In this document: positions 50,665-60,057 of the stretch, piece by piece
How the letters are laid out: the number at the start of each line of letters is the position of its first letter
Position numbering within the stretch: the stretch's first letter is position 1
Assembly: GCF_001039355.2 (NCBI RefSeq)
Contig: NW_019775025.1
Location: 296,437-360,436, forward strand
Source: Lingula anatina
Lineage: Eukaryota > Brachiopoda > Lingulata > Lingulida > Lingulidae
Direction of reading: 5' to 3'
Length of the DNA stretch: 64,000 nt
Translations under genes and position numbers: made by a program
Notes under the pieces: generated by a model
The model's database searches: none
The model's input: only the letters and a program-made list of their open reading frames with translations
Told to the model about the DNA's origin: nothing

Positions 50665-51202
50665 TTCTCAAGTATCAGGGTCAGGGGACACTGCAGGCAC
50701 ACCACCAGTGTGGAACCTGCTCACTGTGGTCATAATAGCCAGTGGTGTAGCTGCTGTAACATTTGCCATGTTGACATGCATCATCTGCATCACACATCGC
50801 AGGGATCGTAAAGTCATCATCACCAGTCTCAAAGATGGCGCCTCAGTGTGCACTAAGTCCACCAGTGACTTGAGCGATTATGGAGAGACATATGATCTTC
50901 GGGAAATGCGGCTATATAGGAATAGGATGACCAATTCTCAACCAGATCTACTTCCCATGGAGTTAATATGCGCCTGGAATCCACATGATATTCCTGGAAC
51001 CAGTACGACTAGTATCCCTCGCAGCAGTACTGCTCCAGAACGGTCGCCAGGTGGCACTGATTACAACCCAAGCCTGTCCCACAGGGAAATGTGGGAACAG
51101 CCAGTGGGGGTTCACAGAGGGGGGAGACGCCTCAGGACTTTTAGGCCCAAGAGCGGGGACCTATCTGTGACATTTAATGATGAAAAAAAGAGTTCATTTT
51201 GA
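24010..51202 (+). CDS. Type I membrane receptor with three YWTD propellers, EGF, sushi-like and ephrin-receptor-like modules
   Basis: 24 exons, 1825 residues: 24010-24103, 24784-24872, 30387-30522, 34293-34464, 35633-35761, 36273-36403, 37105-37257, 38211-38345, 40029-40171, 40679-40787, 41235-41421, 41984-42227, 42578-42755, 43044-43184, 44460-44631, 45021-45695, 46214-46413, 46653-46856, 47128-47508, 47854-48045, 48193-48910, 49287-49477, 50085-50249, 50664-51202. Order: signal peptide (MKTVLLKVISILSLL), propeller 1 (exons 2-7, YWTDTTKK, IYWGDQG, LYWVDAWN), EGF (exon 8), propeller 2 (9-13, VYWSDVRE, LYYTDWGK), EGF (14), propeller 3 (15-18, FIYWTEYG, FFTDWTGS), Thr/Asn-rich exon 19, sushi-like exon 20, unknown domain (21-22), ephrin-receptor-like Cys module (23), TM helix and a tail of about 130 residues (24). 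The propeller-EGF units are those of the LRP/LDLR class, but no LDLa repeats and no NPxY endocytosis motif are present. The C-terminal KSSF fits a class I PDZ ligand (S-x-hydrophobic). Ligand unknown. Confidence 0.9.
24325..24352. repeat. (GT)n microsatellite
   Basis: Run of GT in intron 1 of the receptor gene, with a G run just upstream (24290-24299). A poly(A) tract of about 27 follows at 24539-24565. Confidence 0.9.
28950..29020. repeat. (AAAT)n/(AAT)n microsatellite
   Basis: AAATAAATA units passing into TAA units. Confidence 0.9.
29557..29656. mobile_element. Short foldback with TTTAGCACCAACA ends
   Basis: The 13-bp ends TTTAGCACCAACA (29557-29569) and TGTTGGTGCTAAA (29644-29656) are perfect inverted repeats around 74 bp. 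Non-coding; a MITE or a solo hairpin. Confidence 0.5.
30637..30975 (+). repeat. Degenerate TGTTGGATGTGACA repeat array
   Basis: More than ten imperfect units of about 20-25 bp built from TTGTTGGATGTGACA with variable spacers, in intron 3. The unit resembles the TGTGACA core of the 50-bp minisatellites at 6558 and 11837. Confidence 0.8.
31036..31254. mobile_element. 219-bp foldback MITE with ATA target duplication
   Basis: Ends are GACTGCATTCCCACA and its reverse complement, flanked on both sides by ATA (31033-31035 and 31255-31257). The arms continue imperfectly (AGATCGATC and the like). A 3-bp TWA-like target is typical of PIF/Harbinger MITEs; assignment inferred. Confidence 0.7.
31436..31489. 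repeat. (TATAA)n pentanucleotide microsatellite
   Basis: About 11 perfect units in intron 3. Confidence 0.95.
34471..34542. repeat. (CG)n(CA)n tract 6 bp after a splice donor
   Basis: Alternating CG then CA dinucleotides beginning 6 bases after the donor of receptor exon 4 (34465). Such alternating purine-pyrimidine DNA can adopt Z-form, and the tract length may influence splicing (inference). Confidence 0.9.
34975..35262. mobile_element. Foldback element with CCCGCACGAAAA ends and internal TACTGC motifs
   Basis: Perfect 12-bp inverted ends (34975-34986 and 35251-35262). The interior is largely made of repeated CTACTGCA, GCTTCAAA and TTAATGCT words. Non-coding; lies in receptor intron 4. 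Confidence 0.7.
35410..35620 (-). repeat. Degenerate TGTGACA-type repeats, reverse orientation
   Basis: Recurrent TGTCACA, TTTCACAC and TAACATGTTGTCACC words at about 20-bp spacing just upstream of the acceptor of receptor exon 5. Similar short blocks occur at 37005-37060, 37840-37940 and 48990-49200. Confidence 0.6.
37991..38036. repeat. (GT)n followed by G tract
   Basis: About 15 GT then about 16 G in intron 7. Confidence 0.95.
40961..41140. mobile_element. Palindromic MITE in receptor intron 10
   Basis: The arms share ATTCAGAATAGGGGACTAAC and GATCAAATATGG, with the reverse complement at the right. Same family as 5176-5366 by arm sequence; arms slightly diverged. Non-coding. Confidence 0.8.
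43597..44143 (-). mobile_element. Ty3/gypsy retrotransposon fragment (integrase C-terminus)
   Basis: On the minus strand, 44143-43826 encodes an integrase C-terminal region: helical QLARENIQRAQKSQKDVYD, then HPGDRVLVK and KLADRWQDEVFVV, which fit the GPY/F-type module of Ty3/gypsy integrases. A second frame (43914-43597), shifted relative to it, continues the homologous region with a Cys-poor acidic stretch and ends in stops. No LTR, protease, RT or RNase H was seen. It is a dead fragment inserted in receptor intron 14, antisense to the host gene. Confidence 0.8.
45100..45545 (+). other. TDQ/TDGS low-complexity insert in propeller 3
   Basis: Within receptor exon 16, about 140 residues rich in Thr, Asp, Ser and Gln carry degenerate units such as RTQTDQWRSSTDQS, TTDWSRNTTDGSS and GTGQHTDRSSQTT. 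They separate the strands AIDSMVIVDQF and HSLLYWVGYN of what should be one propeller blade. Several NxT/S sites and many Ser/Thr suggest glycosylation. Confidence 0.85.
47160..47508 (+). other. Mucin-like Thr/Asn-rich segment (receptor exon 19)
   Basis: About 115 residues with repeated NTT, ENTT and NNTT N-glycosylation sequons and many Thr, for example SSENTTLSWINTS. It takes the place after propeller 3 where an EGF module follows propellers 1 and 2. Confidence 0.85.
48395..48885 (+). other. Basic Ser/Lys/Arg-rich insert splitting a membrane-proximal domain
   Basis: Exon 21 holds about 160 residues rich in K, R and S (QKKRRS, SRRKN, MMWRRS) between the beta/alpha-like halves RVLAEYKMSLKGRC and ELFLTLQIDA. 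Dibasic clusters are possible proprotein convertase sites (inference). Confidence 0.75.
48911..49286 (+). other. Receptor intron 21 with TGTCACA-type repeats
   Basis: The exon 21 frame stays open to TGA at 49149-49151 if the intron is retained. The intron contains CTAACACAT and TGTCAC words of the dispersed repeat. No separate gene. Confidence 0.6.
50617..50660. repeat. (TTA)n microsatellite at acceptor of receptor exon 24
   Basis: About 14 TTA units run directly into the CAG acceptor and probably serve as its polypyrimidine-like tract. Confidence 0.95.
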
Positions 51203-52660
51203 TGGCAGAGGAATTAGTAGCTTAACTTTTAATTTATTGACTATGAAAGATATTAAGTAGATGTTAATGACGGTGACTTACATCTTTATAATTTGGAGAT
51301 GAAATGTGTATTTGTGATTGTTAAATGGAAGATAAATTATCCTTCATGGTCAGTGATCATGTTCTCCCTTTACAATAAGTTTGTAAATTTTGTATCAAAA
51401 TACTATATAGTCATTATGTATTTAATGCATATATTTAGTATTGATGAAATTTTTATTTACATTTTAATCATAGCAGGTCTTGTTGGATATATTTTTTAAT
51501 ATTAATCAGGCCAGTTTACCCGTTTTCATTGTCTAATTTTTTTCTTTAATAGTTTGTACTGCAGTAACTGTGCTATTTTTTAAAGAAAAAAATGATGTCA
51601 TGGAAGGTTGCAGGCAGTAGAGTTATATGTTAAAATAGTCCATTTAATTTGCTCAAAGCACTCTGTGTAAAATAACTTTTTAAAATACAATACATCAGCT
51701 ATTACTGAAACCCAAAGACTGCAATGTAGTTTGTTGTCAGACCACTATAGAAAAGTGACAAAGTTGTAATGTAGAAGTCACCTTTCAGTGAATCCTTTTC
51801 AAATACAAAGGACTCTCAAGTGTAAAAGTGCAATGCCTTATAGATGTATAGATGGTCATTTATATATTCTGAAAATGCCATTATGTATCAATTTCTCTTG
51901 TTATGAATGACACAAAAATAATTTTATTCATTGTAATATCCAACTTTAAATGGTGTTTTAGCAATTAAAATTGCTACCACTATCATAAACAGTTATGTCA
52001 TGACTAGCTTAGTTCACCCTAAAACCTCTATAAGGCAGACAATCTAATCAAACTGCCATGGGAAATGTGTCATCTTCAGCAAAAAAATCGATTTTTTGTA
52101 TAGATACACATTTATATTGAACTCTTTATGCTCAAGGTGCATGTAGCTTTCTTCAGCTGGCATAAACAACATTATATACCAAAAAGTTAGACAAGCATGA
52201 GTAATAGTCATAAATCTACATGCAAAACTGCCAGTGCTATACTACAAGTGGTACACTGCATATGTATTAGAGTGTGAGATGCTACATTTTAAATGCATGT
52301 ACGCGATAGACAATTACATATCTGAAAATGAAAGAAACCCAAAATTAATCTGATTTTGTTTGAAAATATTATTTTGGCAGTGTGCCACATTGTTATTTTT
52401 GATTTGTTACAAATGTTTTATGATACACAAGTTATACTGTCCTTGTAATATAATGCTCTTTCTCCTTTTTTTAATTTTTTTTCACCGATTCCTTTTGTTT
52501 TAATACTTTTTCATTAAATATTTTGCTTATTATTTACGCTTTATTTCATTTATTTTCTATTGCGTATGCACTCTAGAATTCTACCATGTGCATTTTATAA
52601 GTTTCTGTTCATTTTATGAGTATCTGTTATATAGCAATAAATATATAAACTGATTATGTT
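51203..52660 (+). other. 3' UTR of receptor gene
   Basis: Non-coding AT-rich stretch after the stop, with AATAAA at 52636-52641 as a candidate poly(A) signal. Parts are duplicated at 58.36-59.5 kb. Confidence 0.6.
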
Positions 52661-53975
52661 AAAAGAACATTTTTGTTCCCTCTGCTAACAAAGTGTTGAT
52701 TCTGTTTTGGCACGGAACTAACTTCATTAGGTTATATCCTACACGTATGCCTAGACACCCTGGAAGTCTGTTAGTTGATTATGATTAATCCCCAAGTGTA
52801 AACATAACTTCAAATGTCTTATGTAGCGGACCACGAGTAAATGAAGCAACACCATTGGATAATACTGCCGTTTATTCACGCAGTGTGAACAGAACTGAAC
52901 AGAATCTGAACAGAAACTGAACAAAAACTGAACAGAAACTGGACAAAAACTAGTGAAAACTATAAAAAGAAAATAATAATAATAATAATAATAACAAAAC
53001 AGTGAAATAATGAGATAAACTAAATATACTAAACTTAATTCATGAGATCTTAACAACAAACAATTAATCTTTACATGCGTGTAAGTTTTCTCTAATTATT
53101 TATTATTTAATTTTAAAAACACTCACACTAAAACAATATCCAGACTCGCTTTCTCCGCTGCTAAACTGGCTGCTCAGATACGGCCATGATAATCTGAGCT
53201 GGTACTGTAATTTTATTTGATAACATAAATATACATGTGCGTGTTGGTCAAGAAAATGCCACACCCATACTAACATAAACTTTAATAAACACGATGCTCA
53301 TAACTTATGTTACTGATTAAACTTAAGTAAACTTATGTAAACTTTTGTAAACTACACAAAATACCTCTATATAAGTGAATTACACTTTATTTGACACATA
53401 AATTTTACACAATCTACACGTAATATCGTAACATACCTCCACTCTGCCAGTAAGTATATAAATGACCGCGCAGAGTACATGCAACATCGGCTTTTATACA
53501 GTTGATCACATGACTAGATGAATAGATGTTACTTAATATTGAGCAGTGTTCTAGTTTCTTCTCTAACACTATATAAATAAACATAAGAACAGCGTGGAAA
53601 ATATAAAATAAAAATGATAACGTATATAATTTCTGCCGTGTCGGCAACATCTTATTTGGCTTGTCACACCTTAAAGCTATCGTTTTTACACATTGCTCTA
53701 AAGCGCCAGCAGATTCAGTTTCCTGTATTCATACAACGTACGCACTCTTTTTACATTATGACACCGATGTTAGGAAACTGAGGGTCCGTGTAACATGATA
53801 AATAAGTAAATGAAAGCTGAAAACATATGGTAAACAGCATAATAGAAACACTATCACAGCAGCTAGATCTCTATCTGTAACCTTGAACTACGTCAGTGTG
53901 TAAGCCAATTCGTTCAATACAAGGAAACGTGGTTAACTTGCACACATTTGCCTGCAGTGGTACACGAGTGAAAGG
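52661..53975. other. Intergenic region receptor / PHYH-like gene
   Basis: No exon recognised. It contains an ACTGAACAGAA short repeat (about 52890-52950), an (AAT)n tract (52974-52993) and ACTTAAGTAA/ACTTATGTAA-like repeats near 53320-53350. The promoter of the downstream gene must lie at the right end. Confidence 0.5.
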
Positions 53976-56900
53976 ATGGGAGAATCCGTAAGGACGACTG
54001 ACGGGACAGGTAAATTTTGTTTTTTAAAAGTGATAATGATCTGTCACTATAAAGATTAAAGATATTTCATTTTAGTCTCACCCATATAAAAAGAAATACA
54101 AAATTAGAAGCAGTAAAATATGGCTGTTCTATATAGAACGGTGAGAGACTGAATATCCCTCGAAATATACGTTATATAGCATTATTTATAGATAAAGCGT
54201 CTCCTTAATTCTTAAATCGGCAGCAACTCTTGGCAACTAAATTAACCATGTTATCATTACTAATCATAAGTAAAAATGTTCTGATCATTTAAAAGATCAA
54301 AAATGTTTAAAATTCTAGCAATTTTAAAAAATTCAACACGTTTATCAGTAAAAAATGACAGTTACGTAGAAAGTGGACCTCTTCCTTAATACACCCAAAT
54401 TCACGTAAAGGGCAGGTTCTTTCCACAATAGCTAATTTTTCATATCAAGCTGTTTTTATTGGAATTGGGGCAACCCCACACATCATCTTAGCAAGTAACC
54501 TTCGTAATGTATGTGTGTGTGTTGTGTGCGTGCGTGTGTTGGTTTGTGTGTGCGTGTGTGAGAGAGAGAGAGAAAGAGGGGGAGATAGAAATTGTAGGGT
54601 CGCCTGTGTCTTTGAACATGCTTGCGTGTTGTGAATTTGCTGTGAAGTTCAGTGTACAATCTGTTGCTATCTCCATGCAAGTAACCTTCGTAATGTGTGT
54701 GTGTGTGTGTGTGTGTGTGTGTTGTGTGCGTGCGTGTGTTGGTTGTGTGTGCGGGTGTGTGTGTGTGAGAGAGAGGGGGGGGGGAGAAATAGAAATTGTA
54801 GGGTCGCCTGTGTCTTTGAACATGCTTGCTTGTGTGTTGTGATTTTGGTGTGAAGTTCAGTGTACGATCTGTTGCTATTTCCATGCATGATGATATGTTC
54901 ACTAGTAAATGTGTCTTACTAAGAGGCATGCATTCGAAATTTTAGGCTATCAGTATACAGATAACTTTGACGTTACTGACGAAGTGAAAGAGCAGTTTGG
55001 CAGGGATGGTTTTATTATATTGCGGTAAGGCAGTAAACTGTTTCGAAACCTTACCCTCTTGTTTGCATGATTAACAAGTTTTCGTAAATGAAAGTTGAAA
55101 TACCTTTCCAATATCAGCACCCCCTGTAGACTTTTTTGCTAGTAAATATTGGCATCTAACACTTGATATTTAAAATTACATTTTATATAATTTAAACCGA
55201 GTTTATTAACACACATATTTGATATTTATATTTGTTAAATACAGAATGTAATCCTTCATATATATTCGGTAAAGTGAAGGCTGATAAAATTCAATAAGGA
55301 CAGATGATCACCAAACATAATATTGTATGCATCGACCGATTATGTAATCACCGAAATTTTTACCAATCACGGAAAAAGAAAAAGAGCCATTTGCGTCTGA
55401 TCTTGGAAGACACTGACATTCAGGCAGCACTTGAACTTTCTTAAAACCGCTTATGTCTTTGCGTTCAGGAATTTTTTGGACACCGAAGAGGTGACTAACT
55501 TGAGAACAGCCCTGGAGCAAGACAAGACCCTGGAGGACAATTACTATACCAGGGACGACGGGGAGGGAAATCAGGCCAAAATGGCAAACTGGAATCACCC
55601 TGTGGATGACATAACCGGGATGATTGGAAGGAGTGATAAAGCTGCTGGGACCATGGAAAAGGTAGCTACAGTACATGTAAGCCTCATAGTCTTTATCGAC
55701 TGTCGTTCATTTTTCCTCGAATGTAAAATCACGATTTCACTGCACAAATTGTTTTACCTAATACTAGGCCTTATTCTCTACATTTTTTAAGGGAAAGTCA
55801 CAAAATGTGTTATTCTATTAATCTTATTTAGACTGCCAGGCTTCAGTATTCAGTTAAGATACTGAGATTATCTATCACTGTGGAAATTTGGCGTCCATTT
55901 TAAGCCTATAAATTAAATTATGTATCTTTAGTAAGGAAACAAATTTAAAAAAATCCAAACTTTGATTCCAGCTTTTAGGGGGAGAGGTTTATCAATATCA
56001 CGCCAAAGTCGTCATGAAAGAACCGTTCACAGGGGGTGCATTTGTGTGGCACCAGGATTACGGGTAAAATTTTACTGGACCCTTTTTGTCATTATTTTGA
56101 TACTATTTTGATATACCATGTGTCATTGCACATTGTACAAACCTGTAAGCTGCCAAGGTAAAAAATTTGAATAGCGTGCAGCCAGCATAGAATAAAGCTG
56201 TCTGGTAACGACCTTTACGTACTGCATCACTCGCATTCGCATTACCATTACATAGAGGAGGCTGCGTACATTTTTTAAAGAAAGCAAATATAAGACTGCA
56301 AGTTAGACCGCATTCACAACGAGTTGAGCCATGGCTCTACAAATCCACGAACTAAATATGGCGGACGTACACCGCCTCTCACACGCCCCCCCCCCTATGT
56401 GTCGTCCCAATGGAGCCGAGATTTAATGACTGTACTCGCGCAGGGACGACGCGTGGGGAGGCGTGTGAGAGGCGGAGAGACTATTTAAAGATTAGGCGGT
56501 TTTCTTTCATGTACGTCCGCCATATTTAGTTCGCGGATTTGTAGAGCCATGGCTCAACTCGTTGTGAATGCGGTCTTAGTTCTCTCTGTTTTTGCATTTT
56601 GACCACTGATTTTAGCATTAGCGCCACGGTGTTTATGCACAAGCTGTTGAGTCTACATTTTAGATTTCAGTTAGAAACAGTACCATTTAGGTCAATTTGA
56701 TGCCATAACAAAATTTAGAAATGGCATTTGTTGTTAGATGAGATTTTAGATGAGATACCAAGCATATATATTCCCACATTTTCTTGATATTGGTAGTTAT
56801 TTACTGCCCGCCCTGCTAATTGCTATTTCCAGTGATTGGTACCATTACGGCAACCTGTTTCCAAACATGGCTACTGTGTGGATTGCTGTGGACAGAGCAG

Positions 56901-57609
56901 ATAAGACAAATGGATGTCTGCAGGTAATGAAACACGAGTTGTATATTAATATTCACAGAATCCATCAAGGCGAATGCTGATGCCAATGGTCAATTCTGTA
57001 CAAAGAATGATTCAAAGGCATGAAATATTGATGTCTCTGCAGTCCGTAAAGGTAGCATTGCTTACTCCTACTTTTGGTACAAAATTTAGATCATGGTGTA
57101 AAGTAACAACACTTATATTGCATATTCATTTCCCGTTCATATTTAGGCGACACCACCAGCTTCTCTAGTGTTTTTTTCCTATAAAGTGCATAGTGACGTC
57201 CGCTAACTTCATACACGCAAAGACAAGTACCTTTCAAACCTATTCCTACATGCCCGCCACTGTATAGATTAGACCAAAGAGACTATATTTAATCACCACA
57301 TCCTTTATATACGTGCAGATACTACTTGGCTCCCATCAAGCTGGGCGACTGGAGCACCTGAAAGTCGGTGAGCAAGCAGGGGCTGACCCGGAACGCGTAG
57401 AACTCCTGGCCAAAACCTGCCCCTTGACCTACGTCCAGCTTGACCCTGGAGACGCTGTGATATTTCACTGTAATCTGGTCCATCGAAGTGACCAGAATCA
57501 AAGCCAGAGCCGCCGTTGGGCTTACCTTGTCTGCTATAACCGTGCATCCAATGACCCAGTGTATAAACACCACTATCCCAACTACACGCCCCTGTTTAAG
57601 GTGGTATAG
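53976..57609 (+). CDS. Phytanoyl-CoA dioxygenase (PhyH) family protein
   Basis: Fe(II)/2-oxoglutarate-dependent oxygenase. Six exons: 53976-54009, 54946-55024, 55469-55661, 55972-56063, 56833-56923, 57319-57609; 259 residues. Visible features: N-terminal [14 protein letters not shown] as in PhyH proteins, metal-binding HxD in FVWHQDYG, distal His in FHCNLVHRS, and 2-oxoglutarate-binding Arg in QSQSRRWAY, 11 residues after that His as in human PHYH. The region between has [15 protein letters not shown] and the GSH of LLGSHQAG. The starting exon has an in-frame ATG followed by a short Thr-rich leader without a PTS2-like or mitochondrial signal, and the C-terminus KVV is not a PTS1. A cytosolic enzyme is likely. 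The substrate cannot be deduced; this subgroup is distinct from true peroxisomal phytanoyl-CoA hydroxylase. AATAAA at 58154. Confidence 0.93.
54491..54887. repeat. Two-unit tandem duplication around GT tracts
   Basis: A segment of 186 bp (54491-54676) is repeated at 54677-54887, the second being longer because of its GT run. Shared parts include GCAAGTAACCTTCGTAATGT, TAGGGTCGCCTGTGTCTTTG and GTTCAGTGTAC. It lies in intron 1 of the PhyH-like gene. Confidence 0.9.
56306..56575. mobile_element. 270-bp Tourist-like MITE with TTA target duplication
   Basis: Long, nearly perfect arms begin GACCGCATTCACAACGAG, contain GAGCCATGGCTC and AAATATGGCGGACGTAC, and are mirrored at the right. TTA flanks both sides (56303-56305 and 56576-56578). 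A TTA target is characteristic of PIF/Harbinger. Non-coding, in intron 4 of the PhyH-like gene. Confidence 0.85.
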
Positions 57610-57649
57610 TAGGCCTACATTCTAATGTTTTCATAGTAACTTGAATTAA

Positions 57650-57656
<7 letters not shown>

Positions 57657-57720
<64 letters not shown>

Positions 57721-57741
57721 ATTAATATATATATATATATT
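57657..57741. repeat. (TA)n microsatellite
   Basis: Long TA run after the stop codon of the PhyH-like gene, split by AAGATTAA. Confidence 0.95.
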
Positions 57742-58153
57742 TTTTTTTGCTAAATTGCCATAATACACCACATTTCAAGTTGAACATAGCTGAATAGACC
57801 CTTAGCGTTCATTTTACTATCAACACTTTAACATTTATGTGACCTTTACATTGCTTTGTATAAGGCTTTATCTTTATGGACTTCTTTTATTGTCAGCCCT
57901 TCCTCTTTAGATTGCAATTACTGAATATTTGGTTAATTTCAAATGAGCCAGTAGTCATCACATTGGCAAAATATGAAAGCTCCTTTCTCCATTTATTTCT
58001 ATAGGCATTTTTACTCCCCTAAACTACCATTTCTTACAGAAAAAAAGGGACGTCACATGCAATGTGTCCATTACGAAATATTAGCGACTGATGTGCCACT
58101 TTATTTTATAACAACATATCGTACTTTTCTTATTTCAAGGTGCCGAATAGCAG

Positions 58154-58159
58154 AATAAA
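58154..58159 (+). terminator. Candidate poly(A) signal of the PhyH-like gene
   Basis: AATAAA, 545 bp after the stop codon. Other AATAAA-like sites follow near 58230 and 58260, so the true end is uncertain. Confidence 0.4.
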
Positions 58160-58359
58160 GGAATGTGACACTAAAACATCCACCGAACGAAAGATTTTTT
58201 TCCAAGGACCCTCTGATATCCCGGGCTTCTAAAATAAAATGCAAAATTACAGTACCAGCAATAAAATTATTTTGCAACAGACAACTAGCGCACTACGTGA
58301 TCAGAGAGTAACGTGCAATTCTTTACACATGTGGAAGTGAATGAATCTCCAAATCAAAT

Positions 58360-58620
58360 GACCTTCTGATTTTGTCTGAAAATATATAGTAATTTAGCAG
58401 AGCGCCACATTAATTTTTTGTTACAATTATTTTATGATTGGAGAGGAATACACTATAGCTGTAGCTCTAATTTAAGCTTCATTTGGGTGAATGTCTATTG
58501 CTTATGCACTGTAGAATGCTACGTTGTACGTACTATATGTTTATTTCTTGCAATATCAGTACAAGAGTAATAAATACACGAACTGATTGTGTGTAGAGAA
58601 ATGTGTTTTTCCCCTCTTCT
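58360..58620 (+). pseudogene. Partial copy of receptor 3' UTR end
   Basis: Diverged copy of 52325-52680. Shared words include TGATTTTGT.TGAAAATAT, GTCTATTGC.TATGCACT and AATAAATA.A..AACTGATT. Confidence 0.75.
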
Positions 58621-58764
58621 TTCAAAGCCTTTTCTGGTATTACATGTGCATGAATTGGACAACTGGAATATCCTCTGTTGACGTACAAAACTGACTTTTC
58701 TTTTATTTGATTAGACAACTTACTCAGAATTACCAAGGGAGTTAAAATTCAATGTTTAGTTTAT

Positions 58765-59500
58765 TGTGGGAACAGCTAGTGGGGGTTCACAGAGGGGGGA
58801 GACGCCCCAGGACTTTTAGACCCAAGAGTGGGACATTTAATGACGAAAAATAGAGTTCATTTTGATGGCAGAGGACTTAGTACCTTTACTTTTAATTTAT
58901 TGAATATGAAAGATATTAAGGTAGTAGATATTAAGATGGTGACTGACATCTTTAAAATTGAGAGATGAAATGTGTATTTGTTACTGTTATTTTAAAGGAA
59001 GATAACCCCTCCTTCATGGTCATTGATCATGTTCTCCCTATACAGTAAGTTTGTAAATTTTGTATCACACTACTTTATAATTGTTTAAAAGGATTTAATA
59101 CATATTTAGTATTGATGAAATTTCTATTTACATTTTAATCATAGCAGGTCTTGTTGTATGTGTTTGCTTAATATTAAACAGGCCAGTATATCTGTTTTCA
59201 TTGTCTTAAATCTTTCCTTTTTTTATAGCTTGTATTAGAGTAACTGTACTATTTTTTTTCAGAAAAAAAAATGCTGCCATAGAAGGTTCCAGGCAGTAGA
59301 GTGATATGTTAAAATAATCCATTAAATTTGCTCAAAGCACTATGTGTAAAACATTTTTTAAATATAATGCATGAGCTTTTACTGAAACCCAAAGACTTCA
59401 ATGTAGTTCGTTGTCAAACCATTATAAAAAGTGACAAAGTTAAAATATAGTAGGGACCTTTCAGTCAGTCCAACACGTATGTCTAGACATCATGTCAGTC
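58765..59500 (+). pseudogene. Broken partial copy of receptor last exon and proximal 3' UTR
   Basis: Positions 58765 to about 59470 match 51091 to about 51800, starting GTGGGAACAGC.AGTGGGGGT. The coding part has small deletions and a premature TAG, so it cannot encode the tail. From about 59474 the match jumps to 52741-52770 (ACACGTATG.CTAGACA). It lies downstream of its own 3'-end fragment (58360), so the order is inverted relative to the parent gene. Confidence 0.85.
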
Positions 59501-59505
59501 TGTTA

Positions 59506-60056
59506 CAGGCCTACCCAACTACCAGACTCGGCACCTAAGGATCCTGAATTAACCGGTATATCGGACCACACTACCCGTTTTCAAGGTGTGTGTCAGATCG
59601 CATTTCGGAGTATCAGCCAGAACACCGACAGGATGAGCCCTGGCATGCTCGGCTGTCACCTTGATTGGATAGTAAACGATTGTCGTAAAATCGCTATATG
59701 ATTTTAAAACCGGGTGCATAAATTTGAAAGCCACCTAGATGAACCTTACACTGCCACATTAATCTAATACAATGCAAAAAAGCCCTATCAAAAGTGATTA
59801 AAACATTCAAACCGAATGTCGTAAAGTCCCCATATATCCCCATAGAGACAATAAAATAGAGTACTCTAAAGTAAGAGTACAGTTTAAGGTTGTTCAGCCG
59901 AGCGTGGATGAGCCCGCAGTCATGCTACAAAATTTGTTCTGGGATATGATACTCCGAAATGCGATCTGACACACACCTTGAAAACGGGTAGCGTGGTCCC
60001 ATATACCGGGTTATTCAGGATCCTTAGGTGCCGAGTCTGGTAGTTGGGTAGGCCTG
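59506..60056. mobile_element. 551-bp palindromic MITE, copy A
   Basis: Arms of about 110 bp begin CAGGCCTACCCAACTACCAG and end near TTTCGGAGTATCA; the right arm is the near-perfect reverse complement. The interior is non-coding. A single N follows at 60057, so the right target site is not readable. Very similar to copy B at 61146. Confidence 0.95.
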
Positions 60057-60057
60057 N

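Noticed and set aside
54483-54929. His/Thr-rich open frames
   Set aside because: Translations of GT/CA tracts.
59492-59734. Open frames within the palindromic element
   Set aside because: They lie in the arm of a non-coding MITE.
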